Assembly: GCA_905478925.1 (NCBI GenBank)
Contig: CAJQKQ010000012.1
Span: 1 to 64,000 of the forward strand
Direction of reading: 5' to 3'
Source: an uncultured Verrucomicrobiales bacterium
GTDB lineage: Bacteria > Verrucomicrobiota > Verrucomicrobiia > Verrucomicrobiales > Akkermansiaceae
DNA length: 64,000 bases
Program-made: the position numbers and the translations under genes
The notes under the pieces: model-generated
What the model was told of the DNA's origin: nothing
Database searches by the model: none
Seen by the model: the letters and a program-made list of their open reading frames with translations, nothing else
Shown here: piece after piece, positions 51,346 to 59,621 of the stretch
How the letters are laid out: the number at the start of each line of letters is the position of its first letter
Numbering within the stretch: position 1 is the stretch's first letter

Positions 51346-52530
51346 ATGACGCCATTCTTACGGAAAATACTCGGGATGAACTGGGTGCTCGTGTTCGTCA
51401 TGTACGCGCTGCTCATCTTCGGTGTGTTCATGATCGAGAGCGCGGCGAGGCACCTGCCTATGTCTGCGGAAAAGCTCAATGAGTTCGGCTCGGCGGGGGC
51501 GTATTACGCATGGATGCAGAAAAACTGGATCGTGGTGGGCAGTGTGGCCTACTTTGCAGCTGCGCTCATTGACTACAAATGGATACGTTGGTTGGGTGTC
51601 CCTCTCTACGCGGTCAGCCTCGGTCTGATGCTGATGGCGATGCAAGCCGATGACGAGGTTCACCGACTCAGCATTGCCGGATTCAGCTTCCAGCCTGCGC
51701 AGCTTGGGGTGACATCGGGTATCATCATGATCGCTTGGCTGATGCAGGATCTCCCAAAGTTCCACCGCATTCTCGGCGACCCGTTCGTACGGATCACCGT
51801 CATCGGGGTTGTGTCTGCCATCCCATTCCTGTTGGTGATGAAAATGGGTGACATGGGCTCCGCCCTGGTGTGGATCCCCGTGGTGATCGTTTCCTTGGTC
51901 GTTGCCGGGATCCCGTTCCGCTTCCTGAGTTTCATTTCCTTCGTGTCGGCCGGGATACTGCCCATCCTCTATTTCGTGATCCTGCCCCTTGTGTCCGAGC
52001 GTGGGCCGGATCGGATCGATCTTTGGTTGCGGATGCTGCAAGGGCAGCAAGTTGACATCCAGGGTGACGGCTACGCGCCCCACAACGTCTCCATGGCGGT
52101 CGGGAAGGCGGGCTGGAAGGGTGTCGGCTGGAAGGCATCCGCCGACAAGGGTTCACTGCACGACAAGAAATTCATCCCCCACCTGACGGCGCACAACGAC
52201 TTCATTGTCGCGGTGATTGCGGAGGAGCTCGGATTCCGCGGCATGCTCCTGCTCTTGGGGTGCTTCGTGCTCCTGCTTGTGCAGGGGCTGTTCATTGGAT
52301 TCTACAGTCGTGATGTGGCGGGACGACTTATCGTGTGCATGGTCGTGGCGCTACTTTTCGCGCACATCTACGAGAACATCGGGATGTGTGTTCTGCTGAT
52401 GCCGATCACGGGGATCCCGTTGCCGCTCGTCAGCTACTCGGGAACCTTTGTGGTGATCTGTATGTTCCTACTCGGCCTGGTGCAGAGCGTCTGGGTTCAC
52501 AGGCACCGCCGCCGCCTTGAGGAGGTGTGA
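51346..52530 (+). CDS. rodA: Rod-shape-determining SEDS glycosyltransferase
   Basis: The 394-aa polytopic protein has about ten membrane helices, the SEDS-type KMGDMGSALVWIPVVI stretch and the conserved YHLKSTLHLIAIG-like extracellular loop (here HNVSMAVGKAGWKGVGW and AHNDFIVAVIAEELGFRG). The last helices carry GIPLPLVSYSGT, with the Ser-Gly-Thr motif at the C-terminal side. SEDS proteins polymerise peptidoglycan; the short loop and sequence point to RodA rather than FtsW. It follows purH but is probably transcribed separately. Confidence 0.92.
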   Translation: MTPFLRKILGMNWVLVFVMYALLIFGVFMIESAARHLPMSAEKLNEFGSAGAYYAWMQKNWIVVGSVAYFAAALIDYKWIRWLGVPLYAVSLGLMLMAMQADDEVHRLSIAGFSFQPAQLGVTSGIIMIAWLMQDLPKFHRILGDPFVRITVIGVVSAIPFLLVMKMGDMGSALVWIPVVIVSLVVAGIPFRFLSFISFVSAGILPILYFVILPLVSERGPDRIDLWLRMLQGQQVDIQGDGYAPHNVSMAVGKAGWKGVGWKASADKGSLHDKKFIPHLTAHNDFIVAVIAEELGFRGMLLLLGCFVLLLVQGLFIGFYSRDVAGRLIVCMVVALLFAHIYENIGMCVLLMPITGIPLPLVSYSGTFVVICMFLLGLVQSVWVHRHRRRLEEV

Positions 52531-52638
52531 ACCAATACTCCGGGGCCTCAGGATTGGCCGTCCGAGGTATAGGTGTTGTTGGAGGAGTATCCGCTGCGGT
52601 AAGAGCTCTCGTTCTTGTCGCGAAGGTGGGACGGCGGC

Positions 52639-52744
52639 TTGAGGAAAGGATAGTTTTGAGTGAGTTCCTCTATGTCCGCTTCACTCCCGTTGTGGTCAAA
52701 ATCTCTTCAAAATTAGCAGGTTACCCCTTGTGTAGGAGCCCTGC
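52639..52744. repeat. Dispersed repeat copy 2
   Basis: This 106-bp block is nearly identical to 18696-18802 across its whole length, with one substitution and a one-base difference in a C-run. It occupies the gap 52531-52863 between rodA and the dynamin-like gene and shows no coding capacity. The rest of that gap is featureless apart from the hairpin at 52776-52818. Confidence 0.9.
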
Positions 52745-52775
52745 CACGGCAAGTCGAAATTGGAGTGAATAACGC

Positions 52776-52818
52776 CCGGCAACAGGCAGGTCACCCGATG
52801 GGAATACCTGTCTGCCGG
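52776..52818. terminator. Hairpin before the dynamin-like gene stop
   Basis: CCGGCA (52776-52781) pairs with TGCCGG (52813-52818), and inner AGGT/ACCT bases add to it. It lies 46 bp beyond the minus-strand stop at 52864, so it would terminate that transcript. No T-run is present. Confidence 0.4.
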
Positions 52819-52863
52819 AGCTGATTTCTACGCGGAAATGACACATTTATTTTTTCGCGACTC

Positions 52864-54618
52864 CTAAATGTCCTGCTCGATTGATTTCAGGGTCAGGAAA
52901 AGGTCGTGCCAGCGCCCAAGCTTGGGTTCGACCGCGAGTTTTTCGCGGGCGAGGTGCTTTCGTATCGAGTTCAGGCATGTGGTGTAATCCTGAAAAAAGA
53001 TGCGAAGCCCGTCCTCGTAATCGGCTCGGAGCGTTTCCGCGAAGTCACCGCAGGTGTCGAGCAGGGAGTTCTGAAAATCGCGTGAGATTTTGCGGCGGGT
53101 GATGAGCGCGATGACCGTCCCGCTCAAGATGAATGCGATTGCGATCCCGCAGAAGATCCAGGGCAGCCAGGGAAAACCGAATATCCCGCAGAGCGCACCG
53201 AGGATTAGGAAAATCAGTGTGGTTGCGGTGAAGGATTTGAGAGCCAGATTGCGCCGCCGCAACTCGCGCTCGAGGTCCTTGCGGACATGGAGATTGCCGA
53301 TCGCCTGGTGGGCGGCGCGGCCGATGCGCTGGACGAAGCGGCGGCGTGCTTGGGCGAGTTTTTCGTCGATCGGTTCCTGCTCGTCGATGCCCGTTCCGAT
53401 GGATTCGCGAACGCGGCTGTCGAGATCGTCCCAGTGGCTCCGGCAGGCGGCGACGACATCCGCGCCGTCCGATTCCGCAACCGCCTCGACAGCCGTGCGC
53501 AGGCGGTCGATGAAGAGGGCTTCCGTCTGGCTGCCGGTGCGGTCCCCGACGAAGATGCGGAAGACGGATCGGGTGAGACCGAGCCATTTCCGCAGGGAGC
53601 GGGTGACCCAGACCGCCTCTGTTTCGAAAACCTCGGCGACACCGGCAAGGTGGCGGGGAAGGCGACTCACCAGTCTTTCGCGCATGGCGTCGATTTCATC
53701 CTCCAGGGAAGCCAGGAAATGATTCTGATCGTTCAGAACCCGTGTTTGTTCCTCGATGCGATCCTCGATCTTGCGGAGGGCGGTGGATGCATTGTTTCTC
53801 CATGTCTGGAGTGCCGCCCGCCGCTCCGGCGAGTCGCAGACCCTGCGGCTGATAAACTCCTCCAGCGCTGGAAATCCGCTTTTCTTGTAATTGGACTCAG
53901 CGAACGCCCCGGCGCGTTTCGCCTCGAAGGCCATTTTTCCAGATACCGCAAAGATTTGAGGGACGACCCCGATCCGCTTCATCGAGAGGTCAGCCATGTG
54001 CTCGATGATCACCTTGATATCGACCTGTTCGCGTTGGTCCGCCTGTTGGATAATGAACGCGACCCGGGAGTGGCAGTCCTTCGGAAGGTTGGAGATCAGG
54101 TTCCAGGTGGCGCCGCCCCATGGGTTGCTCACGGGGAATACGAAAAGGATCAGATCCGCGACGGGCAGGAAGCGTTCGGTGATCTCCTGATGACCCTTGA
54201 CGATGGAGTTGGTGCCCGGGGTATCGACGAGGTTGAAATCCTTGAGAAACTCGATGGGCCGGAAGCGCTCCTCCAGTGAGGGCGTGGTTGCCGAGTCGTG
54301 GGGAGGAGCGCCGTGGCGGTACCAGATCACCCGGTCCGTTTCCGGCAGGATGTTCACCTTGCAAAGCTCCCTGCCGAACAGGCCGTTGATCAGCGAGGAT
54401 TTCCCAGCATTCACCTCGCCGCAGACGACAAACAGGAAGGGCGCACCGAGCTCCTTTTCGAAGGCAGTGTTGGCCAGAGAGTCGCCGAGATCGGTGGATG
54501 TGTCTCTGGCTAGCCCGGCAATCCCTTGTATGACCTGAGAAATTCGCTCACGAGTGGCAAAGTAGCGCTCGCCGAAGTTGAGCTGGCTCACTTGATCGGG
54601 GGGAGGCGTTTCGCTCAA
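52864..54618 (-). CDS. Bacterial dynamin-like GTPase with two C-terminal membrane helices
   Basis: The start chosen is the TTG at 54616-54618, which overlaps the stop of the deacetylase (TCTTGAGC), giving 584 aa; the much longer frame above it is the antisense of that gene. G1 is GEVNAGKSS (67-75), G3 is DTPG (131-134), and IIQQADQRE stands for the TKxD/QQxD region. A long helical middle part follows, then a paired membrane hairpin (ATTLIFLILGALCG ... WIFCGIAIAFILSG) and a coiled tail. This is the LeoA/BDLP-like bacterial dynamin layout, thought to tubulate or fuse membranes. Translational coupling with a peptidoglycan deacetylase is unusual. Confidence 0.92.
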   Translation of the reverse strand: MSETPPPDQVSQLNFGERYFATRERISQVIQGIAGLARDTSTDLGDSLANTAFEKELGAPFLFVVCGEVNAGKSSLINGLFGRELCKVNILPETDRVIWYRHGAPPHDSATTPSLEERFRPIEFLKDFNLVDTPGTNSIVKGHQEITERFLPVADLILFVFPVSNPWGGATWNLISNLPKDCHSRVAFIIQQADQREQVDIKVIIEHMADLSMKRIGVVPQIFAVSGKMAFEAKRAGAFAESNYKKSGFPALEEFISRRVCDSPERRAALQTWRNNASTALRKIEDRIEEQTRVLNDQNHFLASLEDEIDAMRERLVSRLPRHLAGVAEVFETEAVWVTRSLRKWLGLTRSVFRIFVGDRTGSQTEALFIDRLRTAVEAVAESDGADVVAACRSHWDDLDSRVRESIGTGIDEQEPIDEKLAQARRRFVQRIGRAAHQAIGNLHVRKDLERELRRRNLALKSFTATTLIFLILGALCGIFGFPWLPWIFCGIAIAFILSGTVIALITRRKISRDFQNSLLDTCGDFAETLRADYEDGLRIFFQDYTTCLNSIRKHLAREKLAVEPKLGRWHDLFLTLKSIEQDI

Positions 54619-55496
54619 GAGGCGGGCACGTTTGATGCCTGCGCTCCGGGGGGTTCGGCCTTCATGGCGATGAGCTGGGAAACCGTGACGAACTTGAAGC
54701 CGCGTTTGAGCAGTCCGTCCAAGGTGGCGGGCATCGCATCCACTGTCTGAGAGTGGAGGTCGTGTGCGAGGACGATTCCGCCCGCCGTCGTGCCTTTCAG
54801 GATGCGGCTCGCAACGACCGATGGGCCGGGGCGTTTCCAATCCAGAGGATCGACAGACCAGAGGATGGTCGGGTATCCGAATTCCGCGTGGATCAGTTTA
54901 CGCTGGCGCTGGAGGAGGCCTCCGTATGGCGGGCGCATGGTGCTTGGGCGTATGCCGGTCGCGCGGCCGACTGCGTCCTGGCAAAGCTGCATTTCCTTGC
55001 GGACTTCGGAGTCGCTGAGTTTCGAGAGGAGGCGGTGTGTATGCGAGTGGTTGCCGATTTCATGACCTTCGGCGACCGTCCTGCGGAGGACGCCCGGATG
55101 GAGGTCAACGCTGCGGCCGATGACGTAGAAGGTGGCCTTGATGTTGCGCATCGCAAGCATGTCGAGCAGGCGCGGTGTGTTGCGCGGGTGCGGGCCGTCG
55201 TCAAACGTCATCGCGATGTAATTTCCGGAGACGAGCACACGAGAGAAAGTGATCCCGGAGTCCTTGGAGAAATTGCTGGAGAGATTCCCTACGTTGTTGC
55301 GGGGTACCGGGCCGCCAAGCGATGGGGTGCGGTAGCTGGTGTTGGGGCTGGTCTTGACCGGGGCACCCGGAGCTGTGGATGCCGCCTTGCAGCTTGCGAG
55401 GGTTGCGGTGGCGAGCATGAAGCCCCGGCGGGAAAGTTTCCCCAGTTCCGGATTTTTTGACAGCGAGGTGCCGATGCGTTGAAGGGAATGATCCAT
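54615..55496 (-). CDS. Polysaccharide deacetylase, probable Tat lipoprotein
   Basis: The ATG at 55496 (MDHSLQRIGTSLSKNPEL) gives 293 aa; a TTG further up is possible. A twin-arginine motif SRRGFM (residues 22-27) and lipobox LASC suggest Tat-dependent export of a lipoprotein. The NodB domain shows TFDDGPHP (about 97-104, the two metal Asp at 99-100), HSHTH (150-154), RPPYGG, DPLDWKRPG and LAHDLHSQT. It deacetylates a sugar polymer, perhaps peptidoglycan. The last four bases overlap the dynamin-like gene start. Confidence 0.93.
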   Translation of the reverse strand: MDHSLQRIGTSLSKNPELGKLSRRGFMLATATLASCKAASTAPGAPVKTSPNTSYRTPSLGGPVPRNNVGNLSSNFSKDSGITFSRVLVSGNYIAMTFDDGPHPRNTPRLLDMLAMRNIKATFYVIGRSVDLHPGVLRRTVAEGHEIGNHSHTHRLLSKLSDSEVRKEMQLCQDAVGRATGIRPSTMRPPYGGLLQRQRKLIHAEFGYPTILWSVDPLDWKRPGPSVVASRILKGTTAGGIVLAHDLHSQTVDAMPATLDGLLKRGFKFVTVSQLIAMKAEPPGAQASNVPAS

Positions 55497-55579
55497 GGGA
55501 TACAAAAGAGGGTTAGTGTATTGAAAGAATGCATGTGATCGTTGCCGATGTCACGCCTAGATTTCCCGCAGGGTGTCGG

Positions 55580-56203
55580 TCATGTTGCGAACAGCTCCTT
55601 GCAAAGCATGCAGCTTTTCCCGTCGCAGCCGCGTGCAGTGCAGTGCTCACGTCCGTAGAAGATGATCTGGAGGTGGAGCTTGTTCCAGGATTCACGGGGA
55701 AAGAGCCTTTTTAGGTCGCGCTCGGTCTGGACGACGTTTTTCCCCTGAGTGAGCTTCCAGCGCTTGGCGATGCGGTGGATGTGGGTGTCGACGGGAAACG
55801 CCGGTACCCCGAAAGCTTGGGCCATCACGACGGAGGCGGTCTTGTGGCCGACGCCGGGCAGTTCCTCCAGATCTTCGAAATTCTGCGGAACCGACGATCC
55901 GTGCTTTTCGACGAGGATTTTGGAAAGTTTGGAAATGGCTGCGGATTTTTTTGGGGATAGCCCGCAGGGGCGGATGATGGTGCGGATTTCCTCGACTGGG
56001 AGATGCATCATGATCTCCGGGGTTGCGGCGAGGGCGAAGAGGGCAGGGGTGACCAGATTTACGCGGACATCGGTGCACTGGGCGGAAAGCAGTACCGCAA
56101 TGAGAAGGGTGTAGGGGCTGGTGTGATCCAGAGGGATCGGAGTTTCCGGGTAGAGTTCCTCGAGTCGCCTGTGGGCGTGGGCGGCGCGGTCTTTTTTTAG
56201 CAT
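55580..56203 (-). CDS. nth: Endonuclease III
   Basis: Using the ATG at 56203 (MLKKDRAAHAHRRLEELYPE) the enzyme has 207 aa; the frame above it is not part of it. The HhH motif ELPGVGHKTASVV carries the catalytic Lys121, and VDTHIHRIAKR has Asp139. The C-terminal cysteines are at 188, 193, 198 and 201, a C-x4-C-x4-C-x2-C arrangement differing from the C-x6-C-x2-C-x5-C of E. coli but with four cysteines, so a 4Fe-4S cluster is plausible. It removes oxidised pyrimidines and incises abasic sites. Confidence 0.94.
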   Translation of the reverse strand: MLKKDRAAHAHRRLEELYPETPIPLDHTSPYTLLIAVLLSAQCTDVRVNLVTPALFALAATPEIMMHLPVEEIRTIIRPCGLSPKKSAAISKLSKILVEKHGSSVPQNFEDLEELPGVGHKTASVVMAQAFGVPAFPVDTHIHRIAKRWKLTQGKNVVQTERDLKRLFPRESWNKLHLQIIFYGREHCTARGCDGKSCMLCKELFAT

Positions 56204-56243
56204 AGGGATTGAATGGGAATGATTTGCGAACGAAGCTACGCGC

Positions 56244-57011
56244 GTGAAGTCGGCTCTGAAAGCGGTTTTGGTTGCGATCCTGCTCGCTGGGTTGGGAACT
56301 GGCGGCTGGTGGGTTTGGAAGGCGGAGAGAGATGGAGCTTTCGAGATCCTTTTCACCGGGGCAAAGAAAGTCGAGCCGGACAGGGAGAGGTATGAGGTGC
56401 TGGTGGCGGAGTTGCAACGCTGGCGGAAAAACCTCGCGCAGGATTACAGCAAGGCGCGGACTCAGGAGCAGAAATCAGTGGTGGAGAAGGATGCCCGTGT
56501 GATTCTGGAGATGATGCTGCCGGAGATGATGCGCTGCTGGGTGGGGACGCCGTATGATTTCAACGGCACCGCCGAGAAGCCGGGCAAGGAAAGGATCGCA
56601 TGCGGTTACTATGTCTCGACGGTGATCCGCGATGCGGGTTTCCGGGTGGATCGTTACAAACTCGCCCAGCAGCCCTCGGAGAACATCATGAGGACTTTCC
56701 TGCCGGGTGATGCCTGCAATTTGAAGGTGGGTGATGATTATTCGAAATACGCGGATTGGGTGGAGGGGCTGGAGCCGGGCGTCTACCTCATCGGCTTGGA
56801 TACGCATGTCGGCTTCATCGTGGTTAGCCCGGACGGGATGCACTTTTTCCATTCATCCGGTGCGCGTGCGGTCGGGGTGGTGGAGGAAAGCCGTGATGAT
56901 TCCTGGGCGTTGAGGAAATCGAATTGGCGCATGCTCGGCGGCCTGACGGCGGACGCCGGTGTGATGCGGACGTGGCTGAAAGGGGATAAGGTGAAGGTGC
57001 GGACTCAGTGA
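56244..57011 (+). CDS. NlpC/P60-like papain-fold envelope protein
   Basis: The GTG start at 56244 is used since a membrane helix follows at once (SALKAVLVAILLAGLGTGGWW). The 255-aa protein has RIACGYYVSTVIRDAGF, where Cys120 sits at the start of a helix. LDTHVGFIVVSPDGMHFFHSS follows, with His188 in a strand. This is the Cys/His arrangement of NlpC/P60-type peptidases. A helical linker joins the membrane anchor. Substrate and activity are not proven. It is divergent from nth by 40 bases. Confidence 0.8.
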   Translation: MKSALKAVLVAILLAGLGTGGWWVWKAERDGAFEILFTGAKKVEPDRERYEVLVAELQRWRKNLAQDYSKARTQEQKSVVEKDARVILEMMLPEMMRCWVGTPYDFNGTAEKPGKERIACGYYVSTVIRDAGFRVDRYKLAQQPSENIMRTFLPGDACNLKVGDDYSKYADWVEGLEPGVYLIGLDTHVGFIVVSPDGMHFFHSSGARAVGVVEESRDDSWALRKSNWRMLGGLTADAGVMRTWLKGDKVKVRTQ

Positions 57012-57033
57012 TCCCGAAGTTGCCATCCTATTT

Positions 57034-57324
57034 ATGCATCTCCCTGAGAGGCGGATAAGGACTGAGGAAATGGCTGGGTTAGCGCAGGCGCTCTGGAGAG
57101 ACGTCTCTCCGTTATTACTTTTTCCGGCGGAAGGGGTGGCGCATCTGCCGGAAATGCTGATGTTCCAGGTGAGATATTTTACGGATGGGGTGGTGATCTG
57201 CAGCAGGGGTGCTGTGGAGTGTGAGGGATTTGTGGGCGGGCGCCACCCCGAATCACCGCAATTAGGAGCCGTGGGAAATATTGATATGCGGGGAGGGCAT
57301 TTGGAGCCCCACTTCATGGAGTGA
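57034..57324 (+). CDS. Doubtful small ORF
   Basis: The 96-aa frame has a helical N-terminus (MAGLAQALWRDVSPLL) and a strand-rich middle (MLMFQVRYFTDGVVICS) that look protein-like, but I recognise no family and see no ribosome binding site. The opposite-strand frame here has a poor composition. It may be a relic. The 336-bp gap 57012-57347 contains nothing else that I can support. Confidence 0.3.
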   Translation: MHLPERRIRTEEMAGLAQALWRDVSPLLLFPAEGVAHLPEMLMFQVRYFTDGVVICSRGAVECEGFVGGRHPESPQLGAVGNIDMRGGHLEPHFME

Positions 57325-57347
57325 AGAGTTGTGCGCGGTCGGCTGTA

Positions 57348-58379
57348 TCAACTGCTTTTTTTCAATCGCACCACCCAGATGAAGCCTGCCAGCATGACAA
57401 GGGCTGATGCATCCATTTGATTATGGTGCATGGTGTTTCTGTCGAGGGTGATCTGTTTGGCAACGGGAGAAAAATACACATCGCCAGCGGCTTTTTTATA
57501 CGGCCATTGGTCTTCAATTTCGGTGAGCCACCAATTCGAAGGTCCGGTGCTTGCGGGTAGCTTCAGTTTGTTCAGCAAGGCTTTGCGGTGCTGGGTGATG
57601 TCGCCCGACCACACGGTTTTACCACTCCATGGTTTTCTGCCATCAATCTTGCCTTGGTATTGTGCTTCGGCGATGAAGTAAATTCGCAGCAGGCGGTGTT
57701 TCGCATCGAGATTGTTGCTGGATGCTGTGGAATTGGGTTCGCGGTAGGGAAACAACGGACGATCTGTTTTGAAGCTGATGCGAAGTGAGGCGGCTTTCAC
57801 CTCGTCCTTGGTTCGCGCGCTTTGGTCTTTCACTACCTTGAGAGCGGTGAAGTGCCAGTTGCCGCCAAGGTAAGGCTTGGCCCATTCGGAGACAGCGGGT
57901 GAGTAGGCGTAGCCATTGTTCTTGAGCCAGTTGACAAGGTCGTCGCCTGAACGGGCTGTCAAGACCGTGGCATCAAACCCGGCGACGCGCTTTTCTTCGA
58001 TGATCGTCACGCGGGATCCCAAGGCCTGTGGCGGTGCTGATGCCGCGCACCCCAGCGGGAAGCCGCCGCCATTACTCGCCTTCGGAGCCGTGATCGTTGC
58101 CAGTTTAGAGAATGCCCCATTGCCGGATTCCTCCAGTTGAGGGCGGGATGGAGAGGGCACGAGAAAGCCGATGTCGTTGGCATCCGTTTTGAAGTCTGCT
58201 TTGCGAATGAAGTGCTGAGTCTGCTGCTTCTTGTCCCAGATCATCACCACCGTTTGGTTGGCATTCACCACATGATTTCGGATGCCGGCTACAGCGCAAC
58301 AGGCGAGGCTGTTTGTCGGGGACGATGCGAGGGCTAGGCCTATGAGGCTGACTGACTTCAGGAATAAATGGGATTTCAC
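57348..58379 (-). CDS. DUF2330 family exported protein
   Basis: The 343-aa product starts at a GTG (58379) with a signal peptide (KSHLFLKSVSLIGLALASSPTNSLA) cleaved before CCAVAG. The DUF2330 pattern is visible in the cysteine start, NQTVVMIWDKKQQTQHFI and DANDIGFLVPSPSRPQ. The long central domain and a C-terminal membrane helix (ALVMLAGFIWVV) followed by basic residues match too. The family is exported and of unknown function. Upstream is a palindromic repeat and then the DUF2459 gene. Confidence 0.85.
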   Translation of the reverse strand: MKSHLFLKSVSLIGLALASSPTNSLACCAVAGIRNHVVNANQTVVMIWDKKQQTQHFIRKADFKTDANDIGFLVPSPSRPQLEESGNGAFSKLATITAPKASNGGGFPLGCAASAPPQALGSRVTIIEEKRVAGFDATVLTARSGDDLVNWLKNNGYAYSPAVSEWAKPYLGGNWHFTALKVVKDQSARTKDEVKAASLRISFKTDRPLFPYREPNSTASSNNLDAKHRLLRIYFIAEAQYQGKIDGRKPWSGKTVWSGDITQHRKALLNKLKLPASTGPSNWWLTEIEDQWPYKKAAGDVYFSPVAKQITLDRNTMHHNQMDASALVMLAGFIWVVRLKKSS

Positions 58380-58457
58380 TCTGCCATCATAGGAAACCCT
58401 CAGTTGTGGTCACAAGGTGAATCTGTGTGAATGGGGAGGACGGCTTTCCCCTGTTCG

Positions 58458-58475
58458 GGCAGACTGGTGTCAGCC
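58458..58475. repeat. Copy of the GGCAGACTGGTGTCAGCC repeat arm
   Basis: These 18 bases are identical to 38205-38222, the right arm of the palindrome beside the VWA gene, and to part of 33423-33435. No matching left arm is present here. It lies in the gap between the DUF2330 and DUF2459 genes. Confidence 0.7.
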
Positions 58476-58526
58476 TCCTCCTGTGCACTTGGCGGCTCCG
58501 GAAGGGTGGATGTTGCGAACCGAATA

Positions 58527-59264
58527 TCAGTGATCCTGCAAAACGGCTTTGTTTCCTGATCCATCCCAGATTTCGGCGAAGCCGTTGCGCTCGGCCTCGA
58601 TGACGAGGAGGTCGCGGTGGATGGACATGAGGGGGTTGATTTTCGCGCCGCAGGCTTCGAGCGCCTGGCCGGTCCAGACGTTGCAGATGCGGGGGAAGTA
58701 GTAGGCTTGCGGGGAGTCGAGGAGGACGCCGCCGCCCCAGCTTGATTCCCCGGCGACCATGGGTTTTCCGTTTTCCATGGGGATGGTGCAGTGGTTCAGG
58801 AATGAGGCGATGTGGGGGCCGCGCTCGCGGGGGATGGATTTCATCCAGATGTGTTGGTTCGGCGAAACCTCGGTGACGTTCCAGTTGATCGGGATGCATT
58901 CCATCACGGAACTGGAGGGCAGGAAGATGGCTTGGACGACCTCGGGAGCGGTGAGCCAGCGCTTGTTGACATAGGCCATGCGGTCGCCCCATGAGAAGGT
59001 GACGAATTTGCAGTCGGGGAAATCTTCCGGCGGGATGAAGCCGGATTCGGTCAGCCAGTCGTAAGGGAAGACCATGCCGCTGTGGAGTTTGTCGGCAATC
59101 AGCCAGACCTGGACTTCCGGGGGGCGCTGCGGGGTGTAAGTGGAGACGGTGTTTCTCCGTACCATCTCCGAGGAGGGCTCCGGGGCGGGCGGCAATGTGA
59201 CGAAATTGCAGGATGCTAACAGGCTGCCGATGGTGCAGGCGAGCATGGGGCGGAGACCTGTCAT
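58527..59264 (-). CDS. DUF2459 family lipoprotein
   Basis: The 245-aa product has a lipobox LLASC near its N-terminus. The DUF2459 signature appears in VQVWLIADKLHSGMVFPYDW, TFSWGDRMAYVNKRW and MECIPINWNVTE, as in TIGR02117-type proteins implicated by name in polyhydroxyalkanoate contexts elsewhere, though no such genes are nearby. The function is unknown. It starts 16 bases after ppnP on the same strand, so they are probably co-transcribed. Confidence 0.85.
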   Translation of the reverse strand: MTGLRPMLACTIGSLLASCNFVTLPPAPEPSSEMVRRNTVSTYTPQRPPEVQVWLIADKLHSGMVFPYDWLTESGFIPPEDFPDCKFVTFSWGDRMAYVNKRWLTAPEVVQAIFLPSSSVMECIPINWNVTEVSPNQHIWMKSIPRERGPHIASFLNHCTIPMENGKPMVAGESSWGGGVLLDSPQAYYFPRICNVWTGQALEACGAKINPLMSIHRDLLVIEAERNGFAEIWDGSGNKAVLQDH

Positions 59265-59280
59265 TGGAGGCGTTCCCGTT

Positions 59281-59601
59281 TCAGGGGGTTAGGTAAGAGC
59301 AGATGTATTGGCAGACACCGGAGTTGACCGTGATCGAGAATCCGCTGTTGGCGGGGACTTCGAAAGATTCGTCCGTGGGCACGAAGCGAGTCGTTCCGGA
59401 GTCGTCGACGCTGACCTCGCAGGAGCCGTCGGTGATCTCCATGAGTTCCGGTGCCTCGGAGGCAAACCTGTAGGTTCCCGGGAAAATGATTCCGAGAGTC
59501 TTTTTTGTTCCGTCGGGGAATTTGACCGAGTGGGACACGACACGGCCGTCAAAATAGATATTGGCGACGGCGTCGACGGAGACGTTGGGGAAATTTTTCA
59601 T
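59281..59601 (-). CDS. ppnP: Pyrimidine/purine nucleoside phosphorylase
   Basis: Starting at the ATG at 59601 (MKNFPNVSVDAVANIYFDGR) the protein has 106 aa, the usual size. GTKKTLGIIFPGTYRF, EVSVDDSG and VPANSGFSITVNSGVCQYICSY fit the DUF1255/PpnP cupin family. It splits nucleosides with phosphate. The rhodanese gene ends 20 bases before it. Confidence 0.93.
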   Translation of the reverse strand: MKNFPNVSVDAVANIYFDGRVVSHSVKFPDGTKKTLGIIFPGTYRFASEAPELMEITDGSCEVSVDDSGTTRFVPTDESFEVPANSGFSITVNSGVCQYICSYLTP

Positions 59602-59621
59602 AATGTGTTCGGAAGTGTGAG

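Noticed and set aside
54619-54840. The 74-residue N-terminal extension of the dynamin-like GTPase
   Set aside because: It is Arg/Pro/Gly-rich and antisense-like over the deacetylase gene; the overlapping TTG start is more consistent with the domain boundaries.
56853-57317. A 154-aa minus-strand frame in the gap after the NlpC-like gene
   Set aside because: It overlaps the end of the plus-strand gene on the opposite strand and has a Pro/Ser/His-rich shadow composition.
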